The translations under genes were made by a program, and so were the position numbers. From the NCBI RefSeq assembly GCF_022832385.1, contig NZ_JALHLE010000013.1, positions 87,042-151,041 of the forward strand: a stretch of 64,000 bases of DNA. Reading direction: 5' to 3'. Source of the DNA: Novosphingobium album (ex Hu et al. 2023). GTDB taxonomy: Bacteria; Pseudomonadota; Alphaproteobacteria; Sphingomonadales; Sphingomonadaceae. The notes beneath the pieces were generated by a model. It saw only the letters and a program-made list of their open reading frames with translations, ran no database searches and was not told the origin of the DNA. Numbering within the stretch: the first letter of the stretch is position 1; every line of letters begins with the position of its first letter. Of this stretch, positions 44,391 through 52,746 are shown one piece after another.

Positions 44391-46696
44391 CGCGCCTTAT
44401 GCTCCGCGATGGCCTTCAGGATGCTTTCGGGCGTCGCCGGTGCATCGAGCGGCGGTAGGTCGCGCTTGTCCGGCGCGGTGGCGGCAATTGCCCGGTTCAG
44501 TGCCGAGAAGACCGAAATCGCCAGCATGAACGGCGGCTCGCCTACCGCCTTGGAGCGGTTGATCGTCGGCTCCACGTTCTCGCCGTCCCACAGGCTGACG
44601 GTGAAGTGCTTCGCGCGGTCGGAGGCAGTCGGAATCTTGTAAGTCGCGGGGCTATGCGTCAGCAGACGGCCCTTGCTATCCCACACCAGTTCCTCGGTGG
44701 TGAGCCAGCCCTGCCCCTGCACGAAGCCGCCCTCGATCTGGCCGATGTCGATCACCGGGTTCAGCGACCGGCCGACATCGTGGAGGATGTCCACCGCCAG
44801 CACCTTGTGCTCGCCGGTCAGGGTATCGACGGCCACCTCGCTCACCGCCGCGCCATAGGCGAAGTAGTAGAACGGGCGGCCCTTGTGGGCGGCCCGGTCG
44901 TATTCGATCCCCGGCGTGGCGTAGAAGCCCGTCGAGGACATCGAGACGCGGCCCATATAGGCCTTGTGCGTGACATCGCTGAACGCCAGCGTCTCGCCGC
45001 CCACCAGCACGCCGCCGGGGGTGAAATGCACCATGTCCTCGCCGCAGCCATAGGTGCGGGCGAGGAAACTGGTCAGCCGGTCGCGGATGGTCATCGCCCC
45101 AATATGCGCCGCCATGCCGTTGAGGTCCGCGCCCGAACTTGCCGCCGTAGCAGAGGTATTGGGCACCTTGTCGGTGCGCGTCGCGGTGATGCGCACCTGT
45201 TCGATGGGCACAGCGAAAACGTCCGCCACCACTTGCGCCACCTTCACGTAGACACCTTGCCCCATTTCGGTGCCGCCATGGTTGATCTGGATCGACCCGT
45301 CGGCATAGACGTGCACCAGCGCACCCGCCTGATTGAGATGGGTGGTGGTGAAGCTGATACCGAACTTCACCGGTGTGAGCGCGATGCCCTTCTTGATGAC
45401 CGGGTTCTGCGAATTGAATGCTTCAACGGCCCGCACCCGCTCGTCGTAGCGCGCCGTCTCGCGCAGGCGGGCGATCATCTGCGGTGCAACGTTGTCGGCC
45501 ACGGTCATGCCGTACTGGGTTTCCTCGCGCCCCGGCCCGTAGAGATTGGCCAGCCGCACTTCCAGCGGGTCCTTGCCGAGCGCCATCGCGACATGGTCCG
45601 CGATCCGCTCGATGGCCAGCATGCCCTGCGGCCCGCCGAAGCCACGGAACGCGGTGGCCGAGACCGTGTTGGTCTTCAGTCGTTCAGAGACGATCTCGAC
45701 ATCGGGCAGGTAATAGCAATTGTCCGCATGGAACATCGCGCGGTCGTTGATCGCAGGCGAGAGGTCCACCGTCGCGCCGCAGTCTGACGACAGCAGCAAT
45801 GAAAGCGCCAATAAGTGGCCGTCATCATCAAAGCCAACATCGTAGCTGACCTCGAATGGGTGGCGCTTGCCGGTCATGACCATGTCGTCGTCGCGGTCGC
45901 AGCGGAACTTGGCGGGACGTCCGGTCTTATAAGCAACCAATGCGGCAGCTGCGGCAAACAGCGCTGCCTGCGTTTCCTTGCCCCCGAAAGCCCCGCCCAT
46001 GCGGCGCACTTCCACGGTCACATCGGCGGTCGAACGGTGCAGCATGTGCGCGACCAGATGCTGCACTTCGCTGGGATGCTGGGTGGAGCTGAACAGGTGC
46101 ACCTGCCCGTCCTCGCCCGGCATGGCCACCGCGACCTGCCCTTCGAGATAGAAGTGATCCTGCCCGCCCATTTCGAAGCGGCCCGAAAGGCGGTGCGGAG
46201 AGGATGCCAGCGCGGCAGCGGCATCGCCGCGGGCCATACGCTGGGTGGGTTCGATCAGCGATTGCCGCTCGCGTGCCTCGGCCATAGTGAGCACGGCGGG
46301 CAAGGGCTCGTATTCGACCTTGCCCAGCCGCGCGGCCTTGCGCGCGGCGCGCTGGCTGGTCGCGGCGACGAGGAACACCGGCTGGCCATGGCTGGTGACT
46401 TCGCCATCCGCCAGCAGCCTGTCGTCGCCCGCGAACGGGCTGACATCGTTGGTGCCGGGGATGTCGGCGGCTGTGTAGACCGCCACCACGCCCTCCGCGG
46501 CGAGCACCTCGGACAGGTCCATTGAGGCGATCCGCGCATGGGCTTCGCTGCTCTGCCCAAACGCAAGGTGGAGCATGTCCGCGGGCTCGGCCAGATCGTC
46601 GGCATAGCGCGCCTCGCCCGCGACGTGCATGTGTGCGCTGTCGTGCGGGTGTGAGGGCTTTTCGAGCACCTTCCAGGCGAGATCGCGATCAGCCAT
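44387..46696 (-). CDS. xdhB: Xanthine dehydrogenase molybdopterin-binding subunit
   Basis: Encodes 769 aa. Landmarks include RMGGAFGGKETQAA (Mo-cofactor loop), SATAFRGFGGPQGM (substrate Arg region), NHGGTEMGQGVYVKVAQV and SKAVGEPPFMLAISVF with the catalytic Glu. It oxidises hypoxanthine to xanthine and xanthine to urate. ATG 46696 overlaps the xdhA end by 8 nt. Sequence blocks are those of two-subunit bacterial XdhAB, distinct from the CoxL-type enzyme at 1.8-6.6 kb. Confidence 0.96.
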   Translation of the reverse strand: MADRDLAWKVLEKPSHPHDSAHMHVAGEARYADDLAEPADMLHLAFGQSSEAHARIASMDLSEVLAAEGVVAVYTAADIPGTNDVSPFAGDDRLLADGEVTSHGQPVFLVAATSQRAARKAARLGKVEYEPLPAVLTMAEARERQSLIEPTQRMARGDAAAALASSPHRLSGRFEMGGQDHFYLEGQVAVAMPGEDGQVHLFSSTQHPSEVQHLVAHMLHRSTADVTVEVRRMGGAFGGKETQAALFAAAAALVAYKTGRPAKFRCDRDDDMVMTGKRHPFEVSYDVGFDDDGHLLALSLLLSSDCGATVDLSPAINDRAMFHADNCYYLPDVEIVSERLKTNTVSATAFRGFGGPQGMLAIERIADHVAMALGKDPLEVRLANLYGPGREETQYGMTVADNVAPQMIARLRETARYDERVRAVEAFNSQNPVIKKGIALTPVKFGISFTTTHLNQAGALVHVYADGSIQINHGGTEMGQGVYVKVAQVVADVFAVPIEQVRITATRTDKVPNTSATAASSGADLNGMAAHIGAMTIRDRLTSFLARTYGCGEDMVHFTPGGVLVGGETLAFSDVTHKAYMGRVSMSSTGFYATPGIEYDRAAHKGRPFYYFAYGAAVSEVAVDTLTGEHKVLAVDILHDVGRSLNPVIDIGQIEGGFVQGQGWLTTEELVWDSKGRLLTHSPATYKIPTASDRAKHFTVSLWDGENVEPTINRSKAVGEPPFMLAISVFSALNRAIAATAPDKRDLPPLDAPATPESILKAIAEHKAR

Positions 46697-48107
46697 CGGC
46701 CATCTCCAGGACGGAAATCGTCACGCCCTGCTCGCGCAGCCACAGACGGCGCAGCAGGTTGGCGGCCGTTTCGAGGCGGTAGGCGGAAGAGCCACGCACG
46801 TCGGTCAGCGGCGTGAAATCACTCTTGAGCGCTTCGGCGGCGGCCTCGATGGTCGCTTCGCTGAAAGGCTGCCCCACCAGCGCGGCCTCGCAGAGTGCCG
46901 CGCGCTTCGGCGTTGCCGCCATGCCGCCGAACGCCACGCGCGCAGCGGTGATCGTTCCCTGCTCGACGGTCAGGTTGAAAGCGCCGCAGACCGCCGAGAT
47001 ATCGCTGTCGAACCGGCGCGAGAGCTTGGCGATGTGGATCACCGCATCGGGGCCGGGTCGCGGGATGCGGATCGATTCCACGAATTCACCCGGCTGGCGG
47101 TCCTGCTTGCCGTAGTCGAGGAAGTAGTCCTCCAGCGGCATCGTTCGCCGCCCGCTGGCGCTGCGCAGCGTCAGCTCTGCACCCAGCGCGATCAGGGCGG
47201 GCGGGCCGTCGCCGATCGGAGAGCCGTTTGCAATATTGCCGCCCACGGTCCCCGCATTTCGCACCTGCAGCCCGCCGATCCGACGAACCAGTTCGCCGAG
47301 GTCGGGATGCAGCCGCGCGAAATAAGAATGAGCATCGGCATAGCGCACGCCCGCCCCAAGGATCAGCGCCTCATCCGTTTCCTCGATCGCGGCAAGATCC
47401 GCCACGCTGCCCAGAAAGATCACCGTACCGAGCGAACGCAAGCCCTTGGTCACCCACAGCCCGACATCGGTGGCGCCCGCAATCAGCCGGGCCTCGGGAT
47501 GCTTCGCGAGCAGCGAGGCGAGTTCCTCGCAGCTCACCGGCACGTACCAGCGGCTGCCGCCCCAGGTGCCGGACGCGCCCACGCCAGCGATCACCGCCAG
47601 CAGTTCGGCCATCGCGGCATCGTCGCGCGGCAGGCTATCGACGGTCTCGCCCGCTGCGAGGATCGGGCCATAGCCGGTGCAGCGACACAGGTTGCCCGCC
47701 AGCACGTCCGCCACAGGCATGTCGGAACCGCTTCCTCCGATCGCGCGGCCATAGAGCGACATCACGAAGCCGGGCGTGCAGAACCCGCATTGCGAGGACC
47801 CGTTTTCGGCCATGCAGCGCTGCAGCGGATTGATACCGCCCTCATCCTTCAGGCTCTCCACCGTCAGCAGTGCCTTGCCGTGCAGCATCGGCAGGAACTG
47901 GATGCACGAATTGACCGCGCGCCACGTTACCCCGCCATCCTCGGCCGACCCGACAAGCACGGTGCAGGCGCCGCAGTCCCCTTCCGCGCAGCCCTCCTTG
48001 GTGCCGGTGCGGCCCATCCGGTAGCGCAAGTGGTCGAGCACCATCGCGGTGGGATCAACTTCCGCCAGTTCGATCACTTCGCCATCGAGGATGAATGTCA
48101 CGCTCAT
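46689..48107 (-). CDS. xdhA: Xanthine dehydrogenase small subunit (2Fe-2S and FAD)
   Basis: Encodes 472 aa. The N-terminal half has both 2Fe-2S sites (GCAEGDCGACTVLVG; CGFCTPGFVMSLY ... CRCTGYGP), the C-terminal half the FAD domain (RLIAGATDVGLWVTKG; RNAGTVGGNIANGSPIGD). It passes electrons from XdhB to NAD+. Start MSVTFILDGEVIE is fixed by the 4-nt overlap with the puuD stop. Confidence 0.95.
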   Translation of the reverse strand: MSVTFILDGEVIELAEVDPTAMVLDHLRYRMGRTGTKEGCAEGDCGACTVLVGSAEDGGVTWRAVNSCIQFLPMLHGKALLTVESLKDEGGINPLQRCMAENGSSQCGFCTPGFVMSLYGRAIGGSGSDMPVADVLAGNLCRCTGYGPILAAGETVDSLPRDDAAMAELLAVIAGVGASGTWGGSRWYVPVSCEELASLLAKHPEARLIAGATDVGLWVTKGLRSLGTVIFLGSVADLAAIEETDEALILGAGVRYADAHSYFARLHPDLGELVRRIGGLQVRNAGTVGGNIANGSPIGDGPPALIALGAELTLRSASGRRTMPLEDYFLDYGKQDRQPGEFVESIRIPRPGPDAVIHIAKLSRRFDSDISAVCGAFNLTVEQGTITAARVAFGGMAATPKRAALCEAALVGQPFSEATIEAAAEALKSDFTPLTDVRGSSAYRLETAANLLRRLWLREQGVTISVLEMADG

Positions 48108-49300
48108 TTGGGCGCCCCCTGTGCGATCCACGCACCCAGTTTGCCGCGTTCCTCGTCGGTCATGCCGGTCATGTTGCCCAGCGGCATGACCTGCGAATCC
48201 ACGGCCACGCGCTTGATCCGGTCGGTCACGGCATGCACGTGATCGTAGCTGTCGAGCCGGACACCCAGTGGCGGGGCCGGAAAGGCGTCGTTCATGGGAT
48301 GTTCGGCGTGGCAGGACATGCAGTGCTTTGCGAAGACCGGTTCCACGTCCGCGTAGGTGAGACCCGCTTTGCCCTCAGGCTTGGCGGCGCCCGCTTTCTC
48401 CATTGAGACATAGGTCACGCTCACCAGCGCCATGGCCACGGCCAGCGCGATCGCCGGGCCGGTCTTCGCGCCGATGTGGCGCAGGTTGAAGACGTGGCGC
48501 ACCGCAACGCCGGTCAGCCCCAGCAGTGCCAGCACCAGCCAGGGGCGATCTGCCCCGTAAGTCGTCGGGTAGTGGTGGCTGATCATGATGAACAGCACCG
48601 GCAGCGTCATGTAGTTGTTGTGGAGCGAGCGCTGCTTGGCCTCGAGGCCCAGCTTCGGATCGGGATCCTCGCCCGCCTTGAGCGCGGCGACGACCTTACG
48701 CTGGTTCGGGATGATCACGAAGAAGACATTGCCCACCATCGCCGTGCCGACGATCGCACCGATGTGCAGATAGGCCCCGCGCGCATTGAAGATAGCGTTC
48801 AGGAACACGGCCATGCCCAGAAGGAAGGCGAACCACACCACGCCCAGCACGCGGTTGTCGCGTCCCAGCGGCGACTTGCAGGCGAGGTGATAGAACAGCC
48901 AGCCTATGATCAGCGCGCTCATGCCGATGATCGTGGCATCTTCGCCAGAAAGGGCTGCCTTGGCGGGATCGATCAGGAAGTTTCTGGCGCCGACGTAATA
49001 GACCAGCACCAGCAGCGAAAATCCGCTTAGCCAGGTGAAGTAGGATTCCCACTTCGTCCAGTGGAGCACTTCAGGCAGCGCTGCCGGGGCAGTCTGGTAC
49101 TTCTGCGAATGGTAGAAACCACCGCCGTGAACGGCCCAGTCCTCGCCGGTCACGCCTTCGGGCGCAGTGCCGGGCTGGGGCTTCTTCAGCCGCAGGTCGA
49201 GGCCCACGAAGTGGAACGACCCGCCGATCCAGGCGATGCCAGCGGTAAGGTGCAGCCAGCGGATCGCAAGGTTCAGCCATTCGGTGAGATCGAAGTGCAT
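48104..49300 (-). CDS. puuD: Urate hydroxylase PuuD (membrane urate oxidase with cytochrome c domain)
   Basis: Encodes 398 aa. About eight membrane helices (residues ~10-310), beginning LAIRWLHLTAGIAWIGGSFHF and containing MISHHYPTTYG, are followed by a C-terminal cytochrome c domain with CMSCH (about residue 330). This is the PuuD type that oxidises urate to 5-hydroxyisourate and gives the electrons to the respiratory chain, not to oxygen. The start MHFDLTEW lies 1 nt after the uraH stop region; it replaces uricase in this pathway. Confidence 0.93.
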   Translation of the reverse strand: MHFDLTEWLNLAIRWLHLTAGIAWIGGSFHFVGLDLRLKKPQPGTAPEGVTGEDWAVHGGGFYHSQKYQTAPAALPEVLHWTKWESYFTWLSGFSLLVLVYYVGARNFLIDPAKAALSGEDATIIGMSALIIGWLFYHLACKSPLGRDNRVLGVVWFAFLLGMAVFLNAIFNARGAYLHIGAIVGTAMVGNVFFVIIPNQRKVVAALKAGEDPDPKLGLEAKQRSLHNNYMTLPVLFIMISHHYPTTYGADRPWLVLALLGLTGVAVRHVFNLRHIGAKTGPAIALAVAMALVSVTYVSMEKAGAAKPEGKAGLTYADVEPVFAKHCMSCHAEHPMNDAFPAPPLGVRLDSYDHVHAVTDRIKRVAVDSQVMPLGNMTGMTDEERGKLGAWIAQGAPK

Positions 49301-49301
49301 C

Positions 49302-49637
49302 TCAGCTGCCCCGGTAGGTCGAATAGGAATAGGGCGAGACGAGCAGCGGCACATGATAGTGCCCTCCGCCCTCCGCCATGCCAAAGTCGATGGTCACGAC
49401 GTCGAGGAACGGCGGATCGGGAAGGTCCACCCCCGCAGCCCGGAAATAGTCCGCCACCATGAAGCGCAGCGCGTAGCGTCCCGGCGCCAGCGGGCCGGAG
49501 ACCAGATCGGGGCAGCGCCCGTCGGCATTGGTCATGCCGCTGGCGATATCCCCGCCCGGCCCTGTCAGCACGAGCGCGAGGCCCGCGGCCGGCGTGCCAT
49601 GCATGGTATCGAGAACGTGCGTCGACAGCGTGTTCAT
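49302..49637 (-). CDS. uraH: 5-hydroxyisourate hydrolase
   Basis: Encodes 111 aa of the transthyretin-related family. STHVLDTMHGTPAAGLAL at the start provides the catalytic His, and the protein ends in the diagnostic tetrapeptide YRGS. It opens 5-hydroxyisourate to OHCU, the step before UraD. The gene overlaps uraD by 4 nt and abuts puuD. Confidence 0.96.
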   Translation of the reverse strand: MNTLSTHVLDTMHGTPAAGLALVLTGPGGDIASGMTNADGRCPDLVSGPLAPGRYALRFMVADYFRAAGVDLPDPPFLDVVTIDFGMAEGGGHYHVPLLVSPYSYSTYRGS

Positions 49638-50077
49638 GCGCCCTGATCCTCCAGACGAAGACGGACGATTTCGCCGATCTGGCCGATGGCCGTGGCCACT
49701 TCCGTCTCGCGATCGTTGGCGAGACGGGCCTGCATCGCGGCCAGAATACCAGCCTTGTCGGTCAGGCGCACGCAGATGATGAAGGGAAAGCCGAACTTCT
49801 CGCGGTAGGCGGCGTTCAGCGCGTGGAACTGTTCGAATTCCTCCGGCGTCAGGCGGTCGAGCCCGGCGCTTGCCTGTTCGGCGGCGCTGGCATCGGTCAG
49901 CGTCTTGTCGATCGCCGCCTTGCCCGCCAGTTCCGGGTGCGCGCGGATGAGGGCCAGCTGCTCATCAGGCGTAGCCGCATGGACCACCGCCATCAGGTCC
50001 GCATGCCGGTCGCCAGACGAGGGACGCGCATCAGCGCGTTCCTCGACCCAGGGGCTGTGTTCGAACAGCGCCGTCAT
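49634..50077 (-). CDS. uraD: OHCU decarboxylase, N-terminally short
   Basis: Encodes 147 aa. FEHSPWVEERADARP, the catalytic LIRAHPELAGKAAID and FHALNAAYREKFGFPFIICV are clear UraD signatures, so it should turn OHCU into S-allantoin. The usual N-terminal 15-20 residues before FEHSPW (a short helix) are missing; in-frame sequence further upstream does not resemble the family. The ATG at 50077 overlaps the hpxZ stop (TGATG), which supports the short form as translated. Confidence 0.9.
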   Translation of the reverse strand: MTALFEHSPWVEERADARPSSGDRHADLMAVVHAATPDEQLALIRAHPELAGKAAIDKTLTDASAAEQASAGLDRLTPEEFEQFHALNAAYREKFGFPFIICVRLTDKAGILAAMQARLANDRETEVATAIGQIGEIVRLRLEDQGA

Positions 50078-50469
50078 CAGTGGGTGTTCCCCTCCAGGCT
50101 GACATGCGCGGAGACGACTTTCCAGCCCCCGAACGGACCATCGCCGAACTTCACCCAGGCCTGCGTCTGGCGCCCGCGCCGGTCGGAACCCTCGCGGAAG
50201 AATTCGGCATCGGCGGTGGCGAAGTTGTCGCCGTAGACAGTGATCGAGACCTTGCCGAGCTTGCGCTGGGGAGAGCCGCCGCGCCCCTTGCGGAACTCGC
50301 GGATCTCCTCGATGCCGTAGAGCACTTCGCCCACGCCGTAGCGGTTGGTAGTAGGGGCATCGTGGAACAGCTTGTCCATCGCCGGAATGTCGTCTTCCAT
50401 CAGCGCGCGTTCGTATTCGTAGAACGCCTCGGTCATCTCGGCGTGGAGGACGGGATCGTCGATCTTCAC
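50077..50469 (-). CDS. hpxZ: HpxZ / AtzH-like oxalurate catabolism protein
   Basis: Encodes 130 aa of the SnoaL/NTF2-like DUF3225 family: FYEYERALMEDDIPAMDKLF, TTNRYGVGEVLYGIEEIREFRKGR and GRQTQAWVKFGDGPFGGWKVVSAHVS. In Klebsiella hpxWXYZ, and next to atzE/atzG in triazine degraders, this protein goes with the HpxX/HpxY amidase. Its own activity is not firmly known. It overlaps puuE by 4 nt. All four hpxWXYZ counterparts are in this operon but not adjacent to one another. Confidence 0.88.
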   Translation of the reverse strand: MKIDDPVLHAEMTEAFYEYERALMEDDIPAMDKLFHDAPTTNRYGVGEVLYGIEEIREFRKGRGGSPQRKLGKVSITVYGDNFATADAEFFREGSDRRGRQTQAWVKFGDGPFGGWKVVSAHVSLEGNTH

Positions 50470-51365
50470 GTTTGATCTCCTTTGGGAGGGTGAACCTGCA
50501 TCCAGTGGCGGGCGATATCGATACGGCGGGCAACCCAGGCGTCGCCGCTGGCGATGACGTGATCGAGGAAACGGGCGAGCCAGCGCGCGCGGCCGGGCTT
50601 GCCGGCGATGCGGCCGTGCAGGCCCACCGACATCATCCGCCCGCCTTCCTCGCGAAGCTGGTCGAAAGTGTCGCGCATGTGGCGGAAGAACTGCTCGCCT
50701 TCGGTAAAACCATTGAGCGCGACGATCTTCATGTCGTTCACGTCGAGCGTGTAAGGCACGATCAATTGCGTCTTGCCGTACTTGCTGTCCCAGTAAGGCA
50801 GATCGTCGGCATAACTGTCCGCATCGTAGACGAACCCGCCCTCCTCGGCGACGAGGCGCGCGGTATTGGGCGAAGTGCGGCCCTGATACCAGCCGAGCGG
50901 GCGCGATCCGGTGAGCTTCTCATGCAGCGCGATAGCCTCGGCGATGTGCGCGCGTTCAGCCTCCTCGGGCACGTACTGGTAATCGATCCAGCGATAGCCG
51001 TGGCTGGCGATTTCCCAATCGGCCGCAAGCATCGCCTCGACCGCTTCGGGGTTCATCTCCATGGCCCTGGCCACGCCGAAGACGGTGACCGGCAATCCGC
51101 GCTCGGCGAAGATCCGGTGCAACCGCCAAAACCCGGCGCGGCTGCCGTATTCGTAGAGGCTTTCCATCGCCATGGCCCGATCCGGATGGCTGGCTGCGCC
51201 GACCATTTCGGAGAGGAACGCCTCGGAGCCCTTGTCGCCGTTGAGGACGGAATTTTCCGCGCCCTCTTCGTAGTTGATGACAAACTGCACCGCCACGCGT
51301 GCACCGTTCGGCCACTGCGGATCGGGCGGGCTGGCTCCGTAGCCGACAAGATCGCGGGGAATCAT
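50466..51365 (-). CDS. puuE: Allantoinase PuuE (polysaccharide-deacetylase fold)
   Basis: Encodes 299 aa starting MIPRDLVGYGASPPDPQWP. QFVINYEEGAENSVLNGD, the SHGYRWIDYQYVPEEAER motif with metal ligands and FVYDADSYADDLPYW are typical of the metal-independent-type PuuE allantoinase. It hydrolyses allantoin to allantoate. A 139-bp gap with a REP-like repeat separates it from pucG upstream, the only sizeable gap in the 18-gene run. Confidence 0.94.
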   Translation of the reverse strand: MIPRDLVGYGASPPDPQWPNGARVAVQFVINYEEGAENSVLNGDKGSEAFLSEMVGAASHPDRAMAMESLYEYGSRAGFWRLHRIFAERGLPVTVFGVARAMEMNPEAVEAMLAADWEIASHGYRWIDYQYVPEEAERAHIAEAIALHEKLTGSRPLGWYQGRTSPNTARLVAEEGGFVYDADSYADDLPYWDSKYGKTQLIVPYTLDVNDMKIVALNGFTEGEQFFRHMRDTFDQLREEGGRMMSVGLHGRIAGKPGRARWLARFLDHVIASGDAWVARRIDIARHWMQVHPPKGDQT

Positions 51366-51396
51366 GCGCGCGGTCCCTCAGACGTCGCGCCAACGT

Positions 51397-51472
51397 CCTT
51401 CGACAGGCTCAGGAAGAGCGGGACCAGAGGAATCCGCAACAACAAATCCCGCTCAGGCTGAGCTTGTCGAAG
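51397..51472. repeat. REP-like inverted repeat
   Basis: CCTTCGACAGGCTCAGG (51397-51413) and CTGAGCTTGTCGAAG (51458-51472) form imperfect inverted arms around ~45 bp, with an additional GCGGGA/TCCCGC pair inside. CTTCGACAAGCTCAG-type repeats are widely dispersed in sphingomonad genomes. It lies between puuE and pucG and could act as an mRNA-stabilising or polar element. Confidence 0.75.
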
Positions 51473-51504
51473 CCCCCGCTTAGCGCACAATGTCTGGAAG
51501 GCCC

Positions 51505-52746
51505 TCATGCCTCCCACGCCTCCATCGCCGCAGGCACCGCCGCGCCCAGCGGCAGGGCAAAGCCATTCATGCGCAGGCAGGCTTCCAGCGCCGCCAGCGT
51601 CAGCAGCACCTTGTGCTTCATGGCGTTGTACCCCATCGCACCGATGCGCCAGATCTTGCCCTGCAGCGGGCCGAAGGCGGTGCCGATCTCGATCTCGAAC
51701 AGCTCGCGCATGGCCTTGCGCACCGCCTCGCCATCGACGCTCTCGGGGATATACACGCCCGTGACATTGGCCATGCGGTGCGCATCGTCGCCGAACACGG
51801 TAAGTCCCATGGCGCGCAGGCCCGCCGCCATCGCCCGGCCCGCGCTGGCGTGGCGGGCGTAGCGCGCCTCCAGCCCTTCGCCCAGTGCGATACGCGCGCA
51901 TTCGCGCGCGGCGTAGAGCATCGAGGTCGCCTCGGTATGATGGTTGAGGCGCTTTTCGGACCAGTAGTCCATGATCATGGCCAGGTCGAAATAGTTGGAG
52001 CCGATGCGCGGCCCCTTGCCATCCGACAGCCCGTCCATGCGGATGCCCGCCTCGGTATGGCGGCGCGAGAAGATGTGCTCCGCCGCACGGTCCGAAATCG
52101 TGATCGGCGCCGAGCCGGACGGGCCGCCCAGGCACTTCTGCAAGCCGCCGGTGACGACATCGACGCCCCAGCGGTCCGCCGCCAGTTCCATGCCGCCGAT
52201 GGTCGCCGTGGCATCGACGTAGCTGAGCGCGCCTGCCGCCTTGCACAGATCGCCGAGGCCTTCGAGCGGCTGCGCCATGGTGGTCGAGGTATCGCCGTGG
52301 ATCGTCGCCACCAGATGCGGCGAGGTGCGGTGGATCGCGGCGGCAATCGCCTCCAACGGCACCGTTTCGCCCCAGGGCGCGTCCACGGTCTCTATCCGCG
52401 CGCCGATGCGCGTGAGGATTTCAGTCAGCAGCAGCCCGAACCGGCCGAAGTTGACGACCAGCACCGTATCGCCCGGCGCGACCATCGAGATCAGCGCCGC
52501 TTCGATCCCGGCGCGCGCGGTGCCGTCGACCAGCATTGTCCACTCATTCTGCGTGCCGAAGATCGGGCGGTAGAGCGCCATGACCTGATTCATGAACGCG
52601 GTCATTTCCGGGTCGAACTGTCCCAGCAAGTCCGCGCTCATCGCGCGCAGCACGCGCGGGTGCGCGTTGATCGGACCCGGGCCCATCAGCAGGCGCTGGG
52701 GCGGATCAATCTCACCAAATAGAAGGGGGTCGAGTTCAGGCGGCAT
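51505..52746 (-). CDS. pucG: (S)-ureidoglycine-glyoxylate aminotransferase-like protein (PucG family)
   Basis: Encodes 413 aa of the class V aminotransferase family. LLMGPGPINAHPRVLRAM at the start, DGTARAGIEAAL, SYVDATATIGGMEL and VTGGLQKCLGGPSGSAPI with the PLP-binding Lys are present. In purine degradation PucG moves the amino group of ureidoglycine to glyoxylate, giving oxalurate and glycine. Downstream hpxWXYZ-type genes, which handle oxalurate, support that role over serine- or alanine-glyoxylate transamination. It overlaps allC by 11 nt. Confidence 0.87.
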   Translation of the reverse strand: MPPELDPLLFGEIDPPQRLLMGPGPINAHPRVLRAMSADLLGQFDPEMTAFMNQVMALYRPIFGTQNEWTMLVDGTARAGIEAALISMVAPGDTVLVVNFGRFGLLLTEILTRIGARIETVDAPWGETVPLEAIAAAIHRTSPHLVATIHGDTSTTMAQPLEGLGDLCKAAGALSYVDATATIGGMELAADRWGVDVVTGGLQKCLGGPSGSAPITISDRAAEHIFSRRHTEAGIRMDGLSDGKGPRIGSNYFDLAMIMDYWSEKRLNHHTEATSMLYAARECARIALGEGLEARYARHASAGRAMAAGLRAMGLTVFGDDAHRMANVTGVYIPESVDGEAVRKAMRELFEIEIGTAFGPLQGKIWRIGAMGYNAMKHKVLLTLAALEACLRMNGFALPLGAAVPAAMEAWEA

